64,000 nt of DNA. Source: Aureimonas flava. GTDB lineage: Bacteria > Pseudomonadota > Alphaproteobacteria > Rhizobiales > Rhizobiaceae. Under the pieces are notes generated by a model. The model was not told where the DNA came from. It saw nothing but the letters and a program-made list of their open reading frames with translations, and did no database searches. Each line of letters starts with the position of its first letter. Position 1 is the stretch's first letter. Location of the stretch: NCBI RefSeq assembly GCF_003583935.1, contig NZ_QYRN01000010.1, forward strand, positions 1-64,000, read 5' to 3'. Shown in pieces: positions 16,829 to 25,932 of the stretch. Position numbers and translations under genes: made by a program.

Positions 16829-18100
16829 TTAGTTCGTGATCAGGCGCGTCGAGGTCCGCACGGAGGCGGCATCCACCAGCGGTCCGCTGACGCCGCTGGT
16901 CGCCGCGTTGATGACGTCCAGGAACTTCACCACCTCCACCGAGTCGGCGTTGGACACGTAGATCATGTCCTTGTCCTTCATCGCGAACTGCTGTGCGAGG
17001 AACAGACTGGACGGATCGCGCAGGTTGGCGCGGAAGATCACCGGGAAGCTCGTCCCCGTCTTGCCGGCGACGGGGAAGCCCATGCGCGTCAGCGTTTCCG
17101 CGTCCACCATTCGGTACAGGAAGACCTGACCCGGATCGGCGCGCGAATCCAGGAGGCCGCCGGCCTTGCCCACGCCCTCCGCCCAGCTCAGGTTCATGTC
17201 GTCGAAGTCGATCGATCCGTTGAGGCCTGCGGCGCCGAAGGCGAGATAGGTCCGCCGTTCGCGGTTCACGTAGATGGTGTCGTTGGGATAGACGTAGATG
17301 TTGTCGGCGGGCGTCGCCACGAGCTGGTTGAAGGGCACGGTCGCCGAGGTTCCGCCGCGCTGCAGCGTGACGCTGGTCTCCTCGGCGGGCGAACTGATGC
17401 CGCCGGCGCGCGAGATGACGTCCAGCACGCGCTCGCCCGCGTCGCTCAGGCTGATGCGCGCGGCCGCGTTCACGTCGCCGAGCACCGAGACCTGGCTCGA
17501 ACGCTTCTCGATCAGGTTGATGATCGCCTGCGGCTCGATCGCGCGGTTGGCGAGCCGGTCCTCGATATCGGCCTGGACCTGGGCCGGCGTTCGTCCGGCC
17601 ACGGTCAGCGTGCCGGCATAGGGCACCGAGATCCGGCCGGTCGTGTCGATGGTCTGCGCCGGCAGGGTGATGAAGTTGCCGGGGCGGCTGCCGGCCTCGG
17701 CCGGGATGAACAGGCCGCCGGCGGAGGATTCGAACAGCGTGATCTGGATCGTGTCGCCGTTGCCGAGCGGCAGTTCCGGCGCGCCGCGGCGGCTGGGCCC
17801 GAAGCCCTTGGCAAGGCCCTGCGACTGCTTGGGGAAGTAGCCCAGCACCGTCTCGGTGAGATCCACCAGGACATAGTCGGTCAGCGGCTTCTTCTTGTCG
17901 GCGGCGAAGTAGACGGTCGCCTCGTCGCGAATGCGCTGATCGTCCGGTCCCGAACGGGGCAGGGTGGTGCAGCCGGCGGAGGTAAGGGCCCCAAGCAGGC
18001 CCAAGGTCAGACCGATCGTCTTTGAACTATACAAATCGACACACCTATCCGACGGACTCAATGACCCGGCCGCAAAACATAATCTGACGCGCCGCAACAT
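16829..18100 (-). CDS. Wza-like polysaccharide export outer-membrane lipoprotein
   Basis: A 423-residue outer-membrane polysaccharide export protein. A lipobox ALTSAGC puts the lipidated cysteine at residue 44 when counted from the ATG at 18100; a TTG at 18034 with an AGGTG upstream would give a more normal 22-residue signal. The Poly_export domain begins around LPLGNGDTIQITLFE, and SLBB-like domains follow (VSVLGDVNAAARISLS). These proteins form the outer-membrane channel for EPS or capsule with an ExoP/Wzc partner, which is coded upstream on the same strand at 22225-24492. The gap to the HlyD-like gene is 79 bases and AT-rich. Confidence 0.88.
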   Translation of the reverse strand: MLRRVRLCFAAGSLSPSDRCVDLYSSKTIGLTLGLLGALTSAGCTTLPRSGPDDQRIRDEATVYFAADKKKPLTDYVLVDLTETVLGYFPKQSQGLAKGFGPSRRGAPELPLGNGDTIQITLFESSAGGLFIPAEAGSRPGNFITLPAQTIDTTGRISVPYAGTLTVAGRTPAQVQADIEDRLANRAIEPQAIINLIEKRSSQVSVLGDVNAAARISLSDAGERVLDVISRAGGISSPAEETSVTLQRGGTSATVPFNQLVATPADNIYVYPNDTIYVNRERRTYLAFGAAGLNGSIDFDDMNLSWAEGVGKAGGLLDSRADPGQVFLYRMVDAETLTRMGFPVAGKTGTSFPVIFRANLRDPSSLFLAQQFAMKDKDMIYVSNADSVEVVKFLDVINAATSGVSGPLVDAASVRTSTRLITN

Positions 18101-18179
18101 CCTATGCAGTCCAGCTGTTAAATTTCATAGAAAATTGGAGGGTGGCATTTGCGCGACACCCGTGAGTGGTGCCCGCCGG

Positions 18180-19490
18180 TCAGCGCTCCCGGAAGGCGCG
18201 AGACACCTGATCCGACAGCGGCTGGACGAGGTAGGACAGGGCGGTGCGCTCGCCCGTCTGGACGAAGGCCTCCACCGGCATGCCGGGAACCGGCCGCAGG
18301 CCCTGGAGCTTCGCCATCTCCTCGCTCGGCACGTCGATCCGGGCGGAATAGTAGGGCAGGCCCGTCCGCTTGTCCTCGGAGACGTCGGCGGCGACGCGCG
18401 TGACGGTTCCCGCCACCTCGGGCGTCGTGCGCTGGTTGACGCCGGAGAACCGCAGCTTGGCTCCCTGGCCGACATGCACGTCGTTGATGTCCTTAGGCAG
18501 GACCTTGATCTCGATGCCGAGCTTCTCCTCCAGCGGGACGATGTCCATGATCGTCTCGCCCGGCCGGATCACGCCGCCCACCGTGTGAACCGCGAGCTTG
18601 TGGACGACGCCCGCCTGGGGCGCCCGGATCTCGATGCGCCGGAGTTCGTCCTCGGCGGCGATCTTGCGCTCCACCAGTTCGGCGATCTGCGTGCGCGCCT
18701 CCTGGATCTCGCGCGAGGCCGCCTCGCGGGCGTCGTGGTCGACCTGCACGATCTGCAGCTTGGCGGCCGAGATGCGTCCGCGCGCCTCGGCGATCATGGT
18801 GGTGAGCTGGCCGCGCTCGACGAGCGTCTCGGCCCGCTCGCGCTTGAGCGTCGTCGCGCGTGTCGAGGTGACGAGCTTCTTCTGGACCAGCGCCTCGACG
18901 CCGGCGAGCTCCTGGTCGATCAGCGCGAGCTGCTCGTCCTTGGCCGCCACCTGCTCGTCGAGACCGACGATCGTGGCGTCCAGATCGTCGATGCGGGCGC
19001 GCAGCTGCGTCTTCTGCCCGTCCTGCGCGGCGCGGCGCAGCTCGAGCATGGTCCGCTCGCCGGCCATGGCATCCCGGACATCGGGCGTGTCGATGCGGTC
19101 CGCCAGCTCCGGGGGCACCGCGACCGTGGCGCGCGAGGTCTGCTCGGCCTCGGCGCGCGCCTTGCGGGCCAGGGCCTCGTCGAGGCGCTTGACCACGATC
19201 TGGAGCGTCGTGCGGGCCTGGGTCGCGTCGAGGCGGACCAGGAGCTGGCCGGCCTCGACCCGGTCGCCCTCGCGCACCGCCAGCGTCTCCACCACGCCGC
19301 CGAGCGGGTGCTGCGCCTGCTTCACCGCCGTGTCCACCACGAGCGTTCCGCTGGCGATCACCGCACCCGCCAGCGAGACGTTGGCCGCCCAGCCGCCGAC
19401 CGCGCCGGCGAGGAGCGCGACCAGGGCGATGCCGACCGTCAGATGACGGCGGATCGAGCGATGGGTGGTCTGCGAGAGGAGCTTGCTCAT
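18180..19490 (-). CDS. type I secretion membrane fusion protein, PrsE/HlyD-like
   Basis: A 436-residue periplasmic adaptor of the HlyD family. One N-terminal membrane segment (VGIALVALLAGAVGGWAA, about residues 19-36) is followed by a lipoyl-like half (HPLGGVVETLAVREGDRV). A long coiled-coil hairpin covers about residues 95-285, rich in Glu, Arg, Ala and Leu. The second lipoyl half contains RAPQAGVVHKLAVHTVGGVI, and a beta-barrel completes it. It links the inner-membrane ABC transporter to a TolC-type channel for RTX protein export. Its start overlaps the ABC transporter stop by four bases, so the pair is co-translated. No TolC-like gene lies in the window. Confidence 0.92.
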   Translation of the reverse strand: MSKLLSQTTHRSIRRHLTVGIALVALLAGAVGGWAANVSLAGAVIASGTLVVDTAVKQAQHPLGGVVETLAVREGDRVEAGQLLVRLDATQARTTLQIVVKRLDEALARKARAEAEQTSRATVAVPPELADRIDTPDVRDAMAGERTMLELRRAAQDGQKTQLRARIDDLDATIVGLDEQVAAKDEQLALIDQELAGVEALVQKKLVTSTRATTLKRERAETLVERGQLTTMIAEARGRISAAKLQIVQVDHDAREAASREIQEARTQIAELVERKIAAEDELRRIEIRAPQAGVVHKLAVHTVGGVIRPGETIMDIVPLEEKLGIEIKVLPKDINDVHVGQGAKLRFSGVNQRTTPEVAGTVTRVAADVSEDKRTGLPYYSARIDVPSEEMAKLQGLRPVPGMPVEAFVQTGERTALSYLVQPLSDQVSRAFRER

Positions 19491-21268
19491 GCCGATTCCG
19501 CCTGCGGGTTCTGCCGGATCTGCTGCGGGGAGGGGCGGCCGTCCGCGACGGCCGAGGCCGCCGGCACGGGCGCGAGAACGCGGCCCAGGATGTCGTCCTT
19601 GTCACCGAAGGCCTGGACCCGGCCGTTGGCCATCATCAGCACGAGGTTCATCGCCACCAGCGCGCTCGGCCGGTGGGCGACCACGATGACGATGCCCCCG
19701 CGCAGCCGGACGCCGGCCAAAGCGTTGGTGAGGGCGACCTCGCCGTCGGCGTCGAGATTGGAGTTCGGCTCGTCCAGCACGACCAGGAAGGGCTTGCGGA
19801 ACAGGGCGCGCGCCAGGCCGATCCGCTGGCGCTGGCCCACCGACAGGCCGAGGCCGCTTTCGCCCGTGGTGGTCTCGTAGCCGTCCGGCAGGCGCACGAT
19901 CATCTCGTGGACGCCGGCGGCGGTGGCCGCCTCGACGATCTCCTCGGGCGTCGCGGTCGGATCGAAGCGCGCGATGTTCTGCGCCACGGTGCCGGGGAAG
20001 AGCTGGAGTTCCTGGGGAAGGTAGCCGACATGGACGCCGAGCCGGTCCGGCGACCATTGGTCGATCGACGCGCCGTCCAGGCGCACCGCGCCGTGCAGCG
20101 GCGCCCAGGCCCCGACGATCGCCCGCACCAGGCTGGACTTGCCCGACGCGCTCTGCCCGATGATGCCGATGCCGTCGCCGGCCTTGGCGCGGAAGCTGGC
20201 GTCGCGCACGATCGGCAGGCGGCCGGACGGTGGGGCGACGCTGAGATTCTCCACCGAAAGCTGCCGCGACGGGCGTGGGAGGTCGAGGGGCTCCGCGGCG
20301 ACCGGCAGGTGCTGGAGGATGCCCGACAGGCGCTGCCAGCTCGTACGGGCCGAGATGAAGGAGCGCCACTGGCCGATCGCCAGTTCCACCGGGGCGAGGG
20401 CCCGGGCGCTCAGGATCGAGCTCGCGATGATGATGCCGCCGGTGGCCAGGCCATCGATCACAAGATAGGCGCCGACCGTGAGGACCGCCGACTGGAGCAT
20501 CATGCGCGTGACCTTGGAGGTCGAGCCGAGCGCCGCGTTGAGGTCGGCGCTGCGCTGCTGGGCCGATGCGAGCTGGTCGTTGATCGACGTCCAGGTCTGG
20601 CCGAGGCGCCCTTCCATGCCCATGGCGCGCAGCACCTCGGCATTGCGCCGGAATGTGTCCGACAGGGTGCTGCGCTGGCGCCCGAGCACATAGGCGGTCT
20701 CCACCGGCTTTCGCGACAAAATCTCGGTGAACAGCGCGATCACCACAAGGATCAGGCCGCCGACCGTCGCCGCCCAGCCGATCGCCGGATGGAAGGCGAA
20801 GCAGATCACGAGATAGAAGGGGATCCAGGGGAGGTCGAACAGGGCCGTGGGCGCGGGGCTCGCCAGGAAGTTGCGGATCGTGTCGAGGTCGCGCGAGGGC
20901 TGGGTGCTGTCGACCCCGGCGGTCATCAGCGGCAGGCGCGTCAGCGCCTGGAGGGTCCGGCCGTTGAGCTGCGCGTCCACGGCGGTGCCGACCCGGGCGA
21001 GGAGGCGCCCGCGGATCGCGTCGATCAGGCCTTGGAACACGTAGAGCACGGCGACGATCATCGCGAGACCCACAAGCGTGGGCACGCTGCCGCTCGGCAG
21101 CACCCGGTCGTAGACCTCGAGCATGTAGAACGAGCCGGTCAGGAACAGGACGTTCAGGACGCAGCTCAGAAGGGCAATGCCCACGAAGGCCCATCGGCAG
21201 GTGCCGATCGCCCGCAGGAGCTCCAGATTCCGGCCAGGGCGCTTCATGCCCCCGTAAGATTCCGTCAT
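19487..21268 (-). CDS. type I secretion ABC transporter, PrsD-like
   Basis: A 593-residue permease-ATPase fusion that exports proteins with C-terminal signals. The membrane domain covers about residues 25-310 with six helices and the ABC_membrane-type motif FYMLEVYDRVLPSGS. The ATPase domain has Walker A IGQSASGKSSL near residue 370, signature LSVGQRQRIGLARAL and Walker B FLVVLDEPNSNLD. There is no N-terminal C39 peptidase domain, in keeping with RTX-type rather than bacteriocin substrates. I chose the ATG at 21268; in-frame starts at 21325 and 21247 are possible. In rhizobia the equivalent prsD/prsE pair secretes glycanases and Rap adhesins that modify EPS, which fits this setting. Confidence 0.92.
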   Translation of the reverse strand: MTESYGGMKRPGRNLELLRAIGTCRWAFVGIALLSCVLNVLFLTGSFYMLEVYDRVLPSGSVPTLVGLAMIVAVLYVFQGLIDAIRGRLLARVGTAVDAQLNGRTLQALTRLPLMTAGVDSTQPSRDLDTIRNFLASPAPTALFDLPWIPFYLVICFAFHPAIGWAATVGGLILVVIALFTEILSRKPVETAYVLGRQRSTLSDTFRRNAEVLRAMGMEGRLGQTWTSINDQLASAQQRSADLNAALGSTSKVTRMMLQSAVLTVGAYLVIDGLATGGIIIASSILSARALAPVELAIGQWRSFISARTSWQRLSGILQHLPVAAEPLDLPRPSRQLSVENLSVAPPSGRLPIVRDASFRAKAGDGIGIIGQSASGKSSLVRAIVGAWAPLHGAVRLDGASIDQWSPDRLGVHVGYLPQELQLFPGTVAQNIARFDPTATPEEIVEAATAAGVHEMIVRLPDGYETTTGESGLGLSVGQRQRIGLARALFRKPFLVVLDEPNSNLDADGEVALTNALAGVRLRGGIVIVVAHRPSALVAMNLVLMMANGRVQAFGDKDDILGRVLAPVPAASAVADGRPSPQQIRQNPQAESA

Positions 21269-21445
21269 GCGCTCAACCCCGTCCGATGTCGCCCGGTCCG
21301 TTTCCCGAAGCCGGGCGAACGGCAAGATCCTAGTCCGGCCACGCTTTCGATTTCCCGAATGGGCGCGCGGCCCGGTATCGGTGCGGCGGCCCAGCGGGTC
21401 GCAGCACCCGCCCTGTCGCCTGTGTTCGGCCGCCCCGGCCGGTCC

Positions 21446-22222
21446 TCAGCGGTCCGGTTCGCCGAACGGCCGATAGTCGTAGCGGCGATACCGTTCGGGT
21501 CGCCCGAACGTGGAGCGGCGCCAGCCCGTACCCGCCTCCAGCGCCTGACGGCGCGCCTCGGGCAGGCCGGCGACCAGCTCGTCCGCCAGCCCCGCCGGGC
21601 CGCCCTCGCGCAGGCCGCGCAGGATCGCCGCCGCCGGCCCGACCCGCGCGGTCGCCATCGTCCGGCGCAGATCCGCCTCGAGGTCGAGCGGCAGCGCCAC
21701 GTCGTCGCGCGTCAGCTCCCACGACACGAGCCGGCTCCGCCTGATCTGGAGATCGGCCTCGTAGGGCGAGAGCGCGGCCGACAGGGCGAGAAGCTCCTGG
21801 ACCCGCGCCCAGTCCGCACCGGCCCGCTGCTCCAGGAGCGCCATGAGATACCAGAGGTTGCCGTCGGCCGCGTTGCAGCCGAGCGCCCAACGGACCGTCC
21901 GCTCGGCCGTGTGCTGCGCCTCGGCGCGCGCCGACGAGCCGGGATCGTCCGACCGGCTGCGCCGCAAGAGCTCCAACGCCACCGTCACCCGCGCTTCCGG
22001 CAGATCCCAGCCGCAGGACGGCGCGTCTTCCCGCGTCAGCTCCACGCCCAGCCGGTCCCGGACGCCACCCGGCATGTCCACGGGCGCCTCCGCCGCTTCC
22101 AGGCGCAGCGCGTAGCGGACCCATGGCTCGGCGGAGATCGCGCCGGCCAGCGCGAAGCCACTGGCCACGAGCAGCACCGCCGCCCCCAGGCATGCCAACC
22201 AGTCCGCCCGGCGCCCCGACAT
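21446..22222 (-). CDS. membrane-anchored protein of the EPS operon, unknown function
   Basis: A 258-residue protein with a single N-terminal transmembrane segment (WLACLGAAVLLVASGFALAGA) and a periplasmic, helix-rich remainder that looks TPR-like in places (RTVRWALGCNAADGNLWYLM, LLALSAALSPYEADLQIRRS). It ends in a Tyr/Arg-rich tail, RYRRYDYRPFGEPDR. I do not recognise a family. It begins two bases after the stop of the ExoP-like kinase gene, so the two are certainly co-transcribed. This suggests an accessory role in polymer assembly or export. The gap to the next gene of the cluster is 177 bases. Confidence 0.7.
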   Translation of the reverse strand: MSGRRADWLACLGAAVLLVASGFALAGAISAEPWVRYALRLEAAEAPVDMPGGVRDRLGVELTREDAPSCGWDLPEARVTVALELLRRSRSDDPGSSARAEAQHTAERTVRWALGCNAADGNLWYLMALLEQRAGADWARVQELLALSAALSPYEADLQIRRSRLVSWELTRDDVALPLDLEADLRRTMATARVGPAAAILRGLREGGPAGLADELVAGLPEARRQALEAGTGWRRSTFGRPERYRRYDYRPFGEPDR

Positions 22223-22224
22223 GA

Positions 22225-24492
22225 TCAGTCGCGGTAGTAGGATTCGTAGCGTGAGGCGTAGTATTCCGGCGACCCGTAGGACCGGTACAGCCGCATCTTC
22301 TTGCTGTCAGCCTTGTTGAGGATCACGCCGAGCGACTTGTCGTGGAACACGGGGTTGCTGGCGATCGCGCTGCGCACGAGCTGGCGGGACGTCTTGCCCC
22401 ATTCCACCACGAAGACGAAGGCGTCCACCCGCTGCGCGAAGGCCTTGGCGTCCACCACCGGGCCGACCGGCGGAAGATCCACCACCACATAGTCGAACTG
22501 GCCGCGGAAGCGCGTGAGGAGGCGACCCATGCTCGCCGAGGCCAGGAGGTCGCTCGTGTTGGTGACGCGGCTGCGCATGACGGTCGGCAGCAGCGTCAGG
22601 GGCATCGGATCGTCGCGCAGGAGCACGTCGTCGGCATTCGCCTGCTCGAGCATCACCTCCACGAGGCCGTGCTCGGGCTTGCGCTCCAGGCCGCGCGTCA
22701 GGCCCGGATTGCGGATGTCGCCGTCGATCAGCAGCGTTCGCATGCCCTGGAGCGCCAGAAGGTTGCCGAAGCTGGCCGCCACGGAGGACTTGCCCTCGCC
22801 CGGGACGCAGGACACGACGCCGATCACCTTGCAGGGAATGTCGGGCATGCCGAGGTCGGCGGCGACCTTGATGTTGCGCAGCGTCTCGGCGAACGAGGAC
22901 ATCGGGTGGCGCCGGACATAGGTCGCCAGTGCGCCGGCGGGCCAGAGCTGCGACGGGGCCGCCTTCTGCTCGCCCGGCTTGACCTCCTCGGGGTCGAGGA
23001 TCGGCGCGAAGCCGAGGAACTCCATGTCGAGTTCGCTGCGCACCTGGCTGCCGACGCGGAAGAAGCGCTCGCGATACTCGCGGAAGCCGGCGACGCCCGT
23101 GCCGGCCGCCGCGCCCATCATCGCGAACAGCGCCAGGATCATCGGCGCGCGGGGCGCGCTCGGCTTGTCCGGCACCTTGGGGTCGGTGATGACGCGGGCG
23201 TCGGTGATCGGGAACGACTGCTGCTGCACCGTCTGCTGGTAGCGCTGCAGGAAGTCGTCGTAGAGCGCGCGATACGCTTCCGCCTCGCGCTCCAGCTCGC
23301 GCAGGCGGACCTGCAGCGTGTTGTCGTCGGCGTTCACGGCGGTGACCTCGGCCAGGCTCGCCTGGAGCGAGCGCTCGCGCTCCCGGGAGACCGCGTAGGT
23401 GCTGCGATAGCTTTCGGCGATCCGGCGCAGCTCGCCGAAGATCAGCCGCTCGTACTCCTTCATCTCGGCCTTCAGGCGGACGGACTGGATGTGGTTGGGG
23501 CCGAGCTTGCTGGAGATCTCGCTCTCGCGCCGCGCGGCATCGAGATACTTGCCGCGCAGGGTGTTGATCGTGGTGCTCAGGAGGGCGTCGTTGACCAGGG
23601 CGTCCGTGCGCCCGTCCCGGATGATCGCCTCGATCTGGTCGAGCTGCGCCTTGGCCTGCGCGGTCTGGGCGCGCGCGGCGGTGAGCTGGGTGTTGATCTC
23701 GCTGAGCTGCTGCTGGGAGACGAGGCCGGTGCCGGTAAGCAGAAGCCCGTTGTCGTTGCGGAACTTCTGCACCGCGAGGTCGGCATCGTAGGACTGCTGG
23801 CGCAGGTCCGCGATGCGGTCCTGCAGCCAGCTGCTGGCCCGGCGGGTGGCGGCGTACTTGGCCTGGAGCTGGTCGTCGAGATAGGCGCTGCCGAAGGCGC
23901 GTGCGATGTTGCTGGCCAGGACCGGGTCGGGCGAATCGAAGGTCAGCCGCAGCACATAGGTCCGGCCGACGCGCTGGACGTCGAGGCCGCCCTGGAGGAT
24001 GTCGATCGCCGCCTCGCGCCGCTGCGCCGAGGCGTCGGCCTGCTCCACCGGAAGCTCCGGCCGGACCGCCGCGATCAGGCCGCCGACGGCCGAGCGCACG
24101 GAGCGCAGGAGAGACGGGTTGCCGGCCAGGAACGCGTCGTTCTGGTCGAGCTTGAGCTCGTCCACCACCGTCCCGGAGATCTGGCGGGACTTCAGGAGCT
24201 CGACCTGGCTCAGCATCTCCGCCTCGTCCTGGAACACGCCGCTGGCGCTGGCCAGCTCGTCCACGAGCTTGGACTGGCCCTTGTCGATCAGGATGTCGGT
24301 GTAGGACGTGTAGATCGGCACGGCCGTCATCAGGTAGACGAAGCCGAGGAACAGGCCCGCCGCCACGGCCGCCACTACCAGGCCGACCTGGCGCCGCACC
24401 ATTGCCAGGATACGCTCGACGTTGAGGAACTCGCTCGATCCGCCCTTGGACGCGGCGCTGTCGTGTGCGGTCATCTCGGAATAGTGCAGCAT
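22225..24492 (-). CDS. ExoP/Wzc-type polysaccharide co-polymerase tyrosine autokinase
   Basis: A 755-residue inner-membrane protein controlling chain length and export of a Wzy-dependent polysaccharide. A Wzz domain starts with TM1 near residues 36-55 (VGLVVAAVAAGLFLGFVYL). A long periplasmic coiled coil ends at TM2 near residue 450. The cytoplasmic BY-kinase has Walker A CVPGEGKSSVAAS near 562, Walker A' LLIDGDIRNPGL near 586 and Walker B VVVDLPPVGP near 667. The C-terminal 20 residues hold seven tyrosines, the autophosphorylation cluster (GSPEYYASRYESYYRD). The ATG at 24492 has GAGG upstream; 24474 is an in-frame alternative. It pairs with the Wza-like protein at 16829-18100. Confidence 0.93.
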   Translation of the reverse strand: MLHYSEMTAHDSAASKGGSSEFLNVERILAMVRRQVGLVVAAVAAGLFLGFVYLMTAVPIYTSYTDILIDKGQSKLVDELASASGVFQDEAEMLSQVELLKSRQISGTVVDELKLDQNDAFLAGNPSLLRSVRSAVGGLIAAVRPELPVEQADASAQRREAAIDILQGGLDVQRVGRTYVLRLTFDSPDPVLASNIARAFGSAYLDDQLQAKYAATRRASSWLQDRIADLRQQSYDADLAVQKFRNDNGLLLTGTGLVSQQQLSEINTQLTAARAQTAQAKAQLDQIEAIIRDGRTDALVNDALLSTTINTLRGKYLDAARRESEISSKLGPNHIQSVRLKAEMKEYERLIFGELRRIAESYRSTYAVSRERERSLQASLAEVTAVNADDNTLQVRLRELEREAEAYRALYDDFLQRYQQTVQQQSFPITDARVITDPKVPDKPSAPRAPMILALFAMMGAAAGTGVAGFREYRERFFRVGSQVRSELDMEFLGFAPILDPEEVKPGEQKAAPSQLWPAGALATYVRRHPMSSFAETLRNIKVAADLGMPDIPCKVIGVVSCVPGEGKSSVAASFGNLLALQGMRTLLIDGDIRNPGLTRGLERKPEHGLVEVMLEQANADDVLLRDDPMPLTLLPTVMRSRVTNTSDLLASASMGRLLTRFRGQFDYVVVDLPPVGPVVDAKAFAQRVDAFVFVVEWGKTSRQLVRSAIASNPVFHDKSLGVILNKADSKKMRLYRSYGSPEYYASRYESYYRD

Positions 24493-24731
24493 GACGCCTC
24501 AGGAATGGCTTCTGGACAGGCGCCGGCCCCGATGCGCGCCGCACCGCGGACGACCGGAGGGTCGACGGAGCGGCGCGCCGCGGGCTCTGGCCGACGGCGA
24601 TGATCGGGCCCCGCCCGCCGCCGCGTGTCGCACGGCCCGAGCGTGGCCGGCCCTCCCGGCTTCCGGTCCCCGATGTCTGCCAATCCGGGACCAAATTATG
24701 GCGTGGACGCCGCCTCGCGACGTCCCGCCCT

Positions 24732-25583
24732 TCAGTTGACGACCTGGCAACCCGTCGCGCTCGCGTCCTGCGTGCAGAGGACCACGATGCGGCCGGACGC
24801 GCCGTCCAGCAGGCTGTCGCCCTCGCTGTAGGCCACGCTGCCTGTGCTCCCGCGCGAACCCGAACCGTATCCCGACTGGGCGACGGTCGAACTCCCGCCG
24901 ACCGGACCGGAGGGCCCGGGCGCGCCGCCGCCGGACAGCGATCCGCTGCCGCCCGCGCCACCTCCCGCGCCGCCACCGCCGCCGCCGCCCGCGCCGATCG
25001 CCGCCGTGCGGTCCTCCTCGGCGCCCGAGGCGCGCTCGAACGCCTCGATCAGCTCGCGCGAACCGGACTGGGCGACCGCCCACTGGATATAGGCGGCGTA
25101 TCCCGGGGCCCCGACCTCCGCGTCGCGCATGGCGCTCGCCAGGCCTTCGGCCGTCGCGCCGACCTGCGCGTCGCGCACGTCGGGCTGGAGGGCGAGGCCG
25201 ACCAGCGTCGCCACCGTGCGGTTGTCGGTTCCGGCCAGCGAGCGAACGAACTGGGACATGGCGCGCCCGCCGGCGGGATTGTCGTCCAGAAGCGCGTGGG
25301 GCTGTGCCATCCAGGCGTCCACCGCGCTGGCGGTCAGGCGGTTGCGGCCGCCGGCCGGGGCTTCGGGAATGGGGCCTTCCCAGCCCGCCACCGTCGCCTC
25401 GCCGGTCGCCGTCGCGGTTTCGCCCGAGGCTTGTGTGTCCTCGGCGGGCGGCGCGGCCGGCGTCACGCCGGTCTGCACGGCCGCCGGCGGCTGGGCCGGA
25501 GCTGCCCCGGCGTCCTGCGCCAAGGCGCCGCCCGCCGGCGCCACCAGCGCCAGTCCCATCACCCCAGCCCAGAATCCCCTCAT
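24732..25583 (-). CDS. exported glycine-rich protein, unknown function
   Basis: A 283-residue secreted or periplasmic protein that I do not recognise. A signal peptide (GFWAGVMGLALVAPAGGALA) leads into a Pro/Ala/Thr-rich linker. A helical domain of about 120 residues follows (RLTASAVDAWMAQPHALLDD, GYAAYIQWAVAQSGSREL). Then comes a glycine run of seven with more Gly/Ser around it, and a short C-terminal end with two cysteines (VVLCTQDASATGCQVV). GAGGTTGG precedes the ATG at 25583. It is the first gene of the minus-strand EPS cluster, with a 239-base gap before the ExoP-like gene, and shares its upstream region with a divergent polymerase gene. It may be an EPS-associated matrix or assembly factor. 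Confidence 0.65.
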   Translation of the reverse strand: MRGFWAGVMGLALVAPAGGALAQDAGAAPAQPPAAVQTGVTPAAPPAEDTQASGETATATGEATVAGWEGPIPEAPAGGRNRLTASAVDAWMAQPHALLDDNPAGGRAMSQFVRSLAGTDNRTVATLVGLALQPDVRDAQVGATAEGLASAMRDAEVGAPGYAAYIQWAVAQSGSRELIEAFERASGAEEDRTAAIGAGGGGGGGAGGGAGGSGSLSGGGAPGPSGPVGGSSTVAQSGYGSGSRGSTGSVAYSEGDSLLDGASGRIVVLCTQDASATGCQVVN

Positions 25584-25932
25584 CGCCAACCTCGACGTCA
25601 ACACAGGACAAGTCATTCAATACTCCTTATCCAACTATCATAGAACAGTGAACACAAGAAAGCTCGGATCCCGGCGGCGACGATGAGATTTCGTTAACGT
25701 TGACGACTGCTTGGTGAAGCGCGTGCGGAACCGCCTGCGCCGCCGCTCCGTCGCTGCGGAAACTGTGGCGCGGACGCGCCGGGCCCGGTGGCGGGCGACC
25801 TCACCTTGCGCTAAGCAACGGTCGGCCGGCGGCCGGGTGTCGGTCCGCCGACCGACCCCCACGGCACCCCGCCGCGCCGAGGACCGCCCTCCGGGTCGGC
25901 CGAGAACAGGGCACGACACGTCGATCCAAGCC
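25584..25932. promoter_or_regulatory. divergent control region between two EPS transcription units
   Basis: 349 bases between start codons reading apart. The part at about 25600-25720 is clearly richer in A and T than the surroundings (for example around TCCTTATCCAACTATCATAG and GATTTCGTTAACGTTGACG), as expected for promoters and MucR-type silencing sites. No single -35/-10 pair is convincing. The remainder, 25730-25932, is GC-rich and is an open extension of the downstream frame. Confidence 0.45.
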
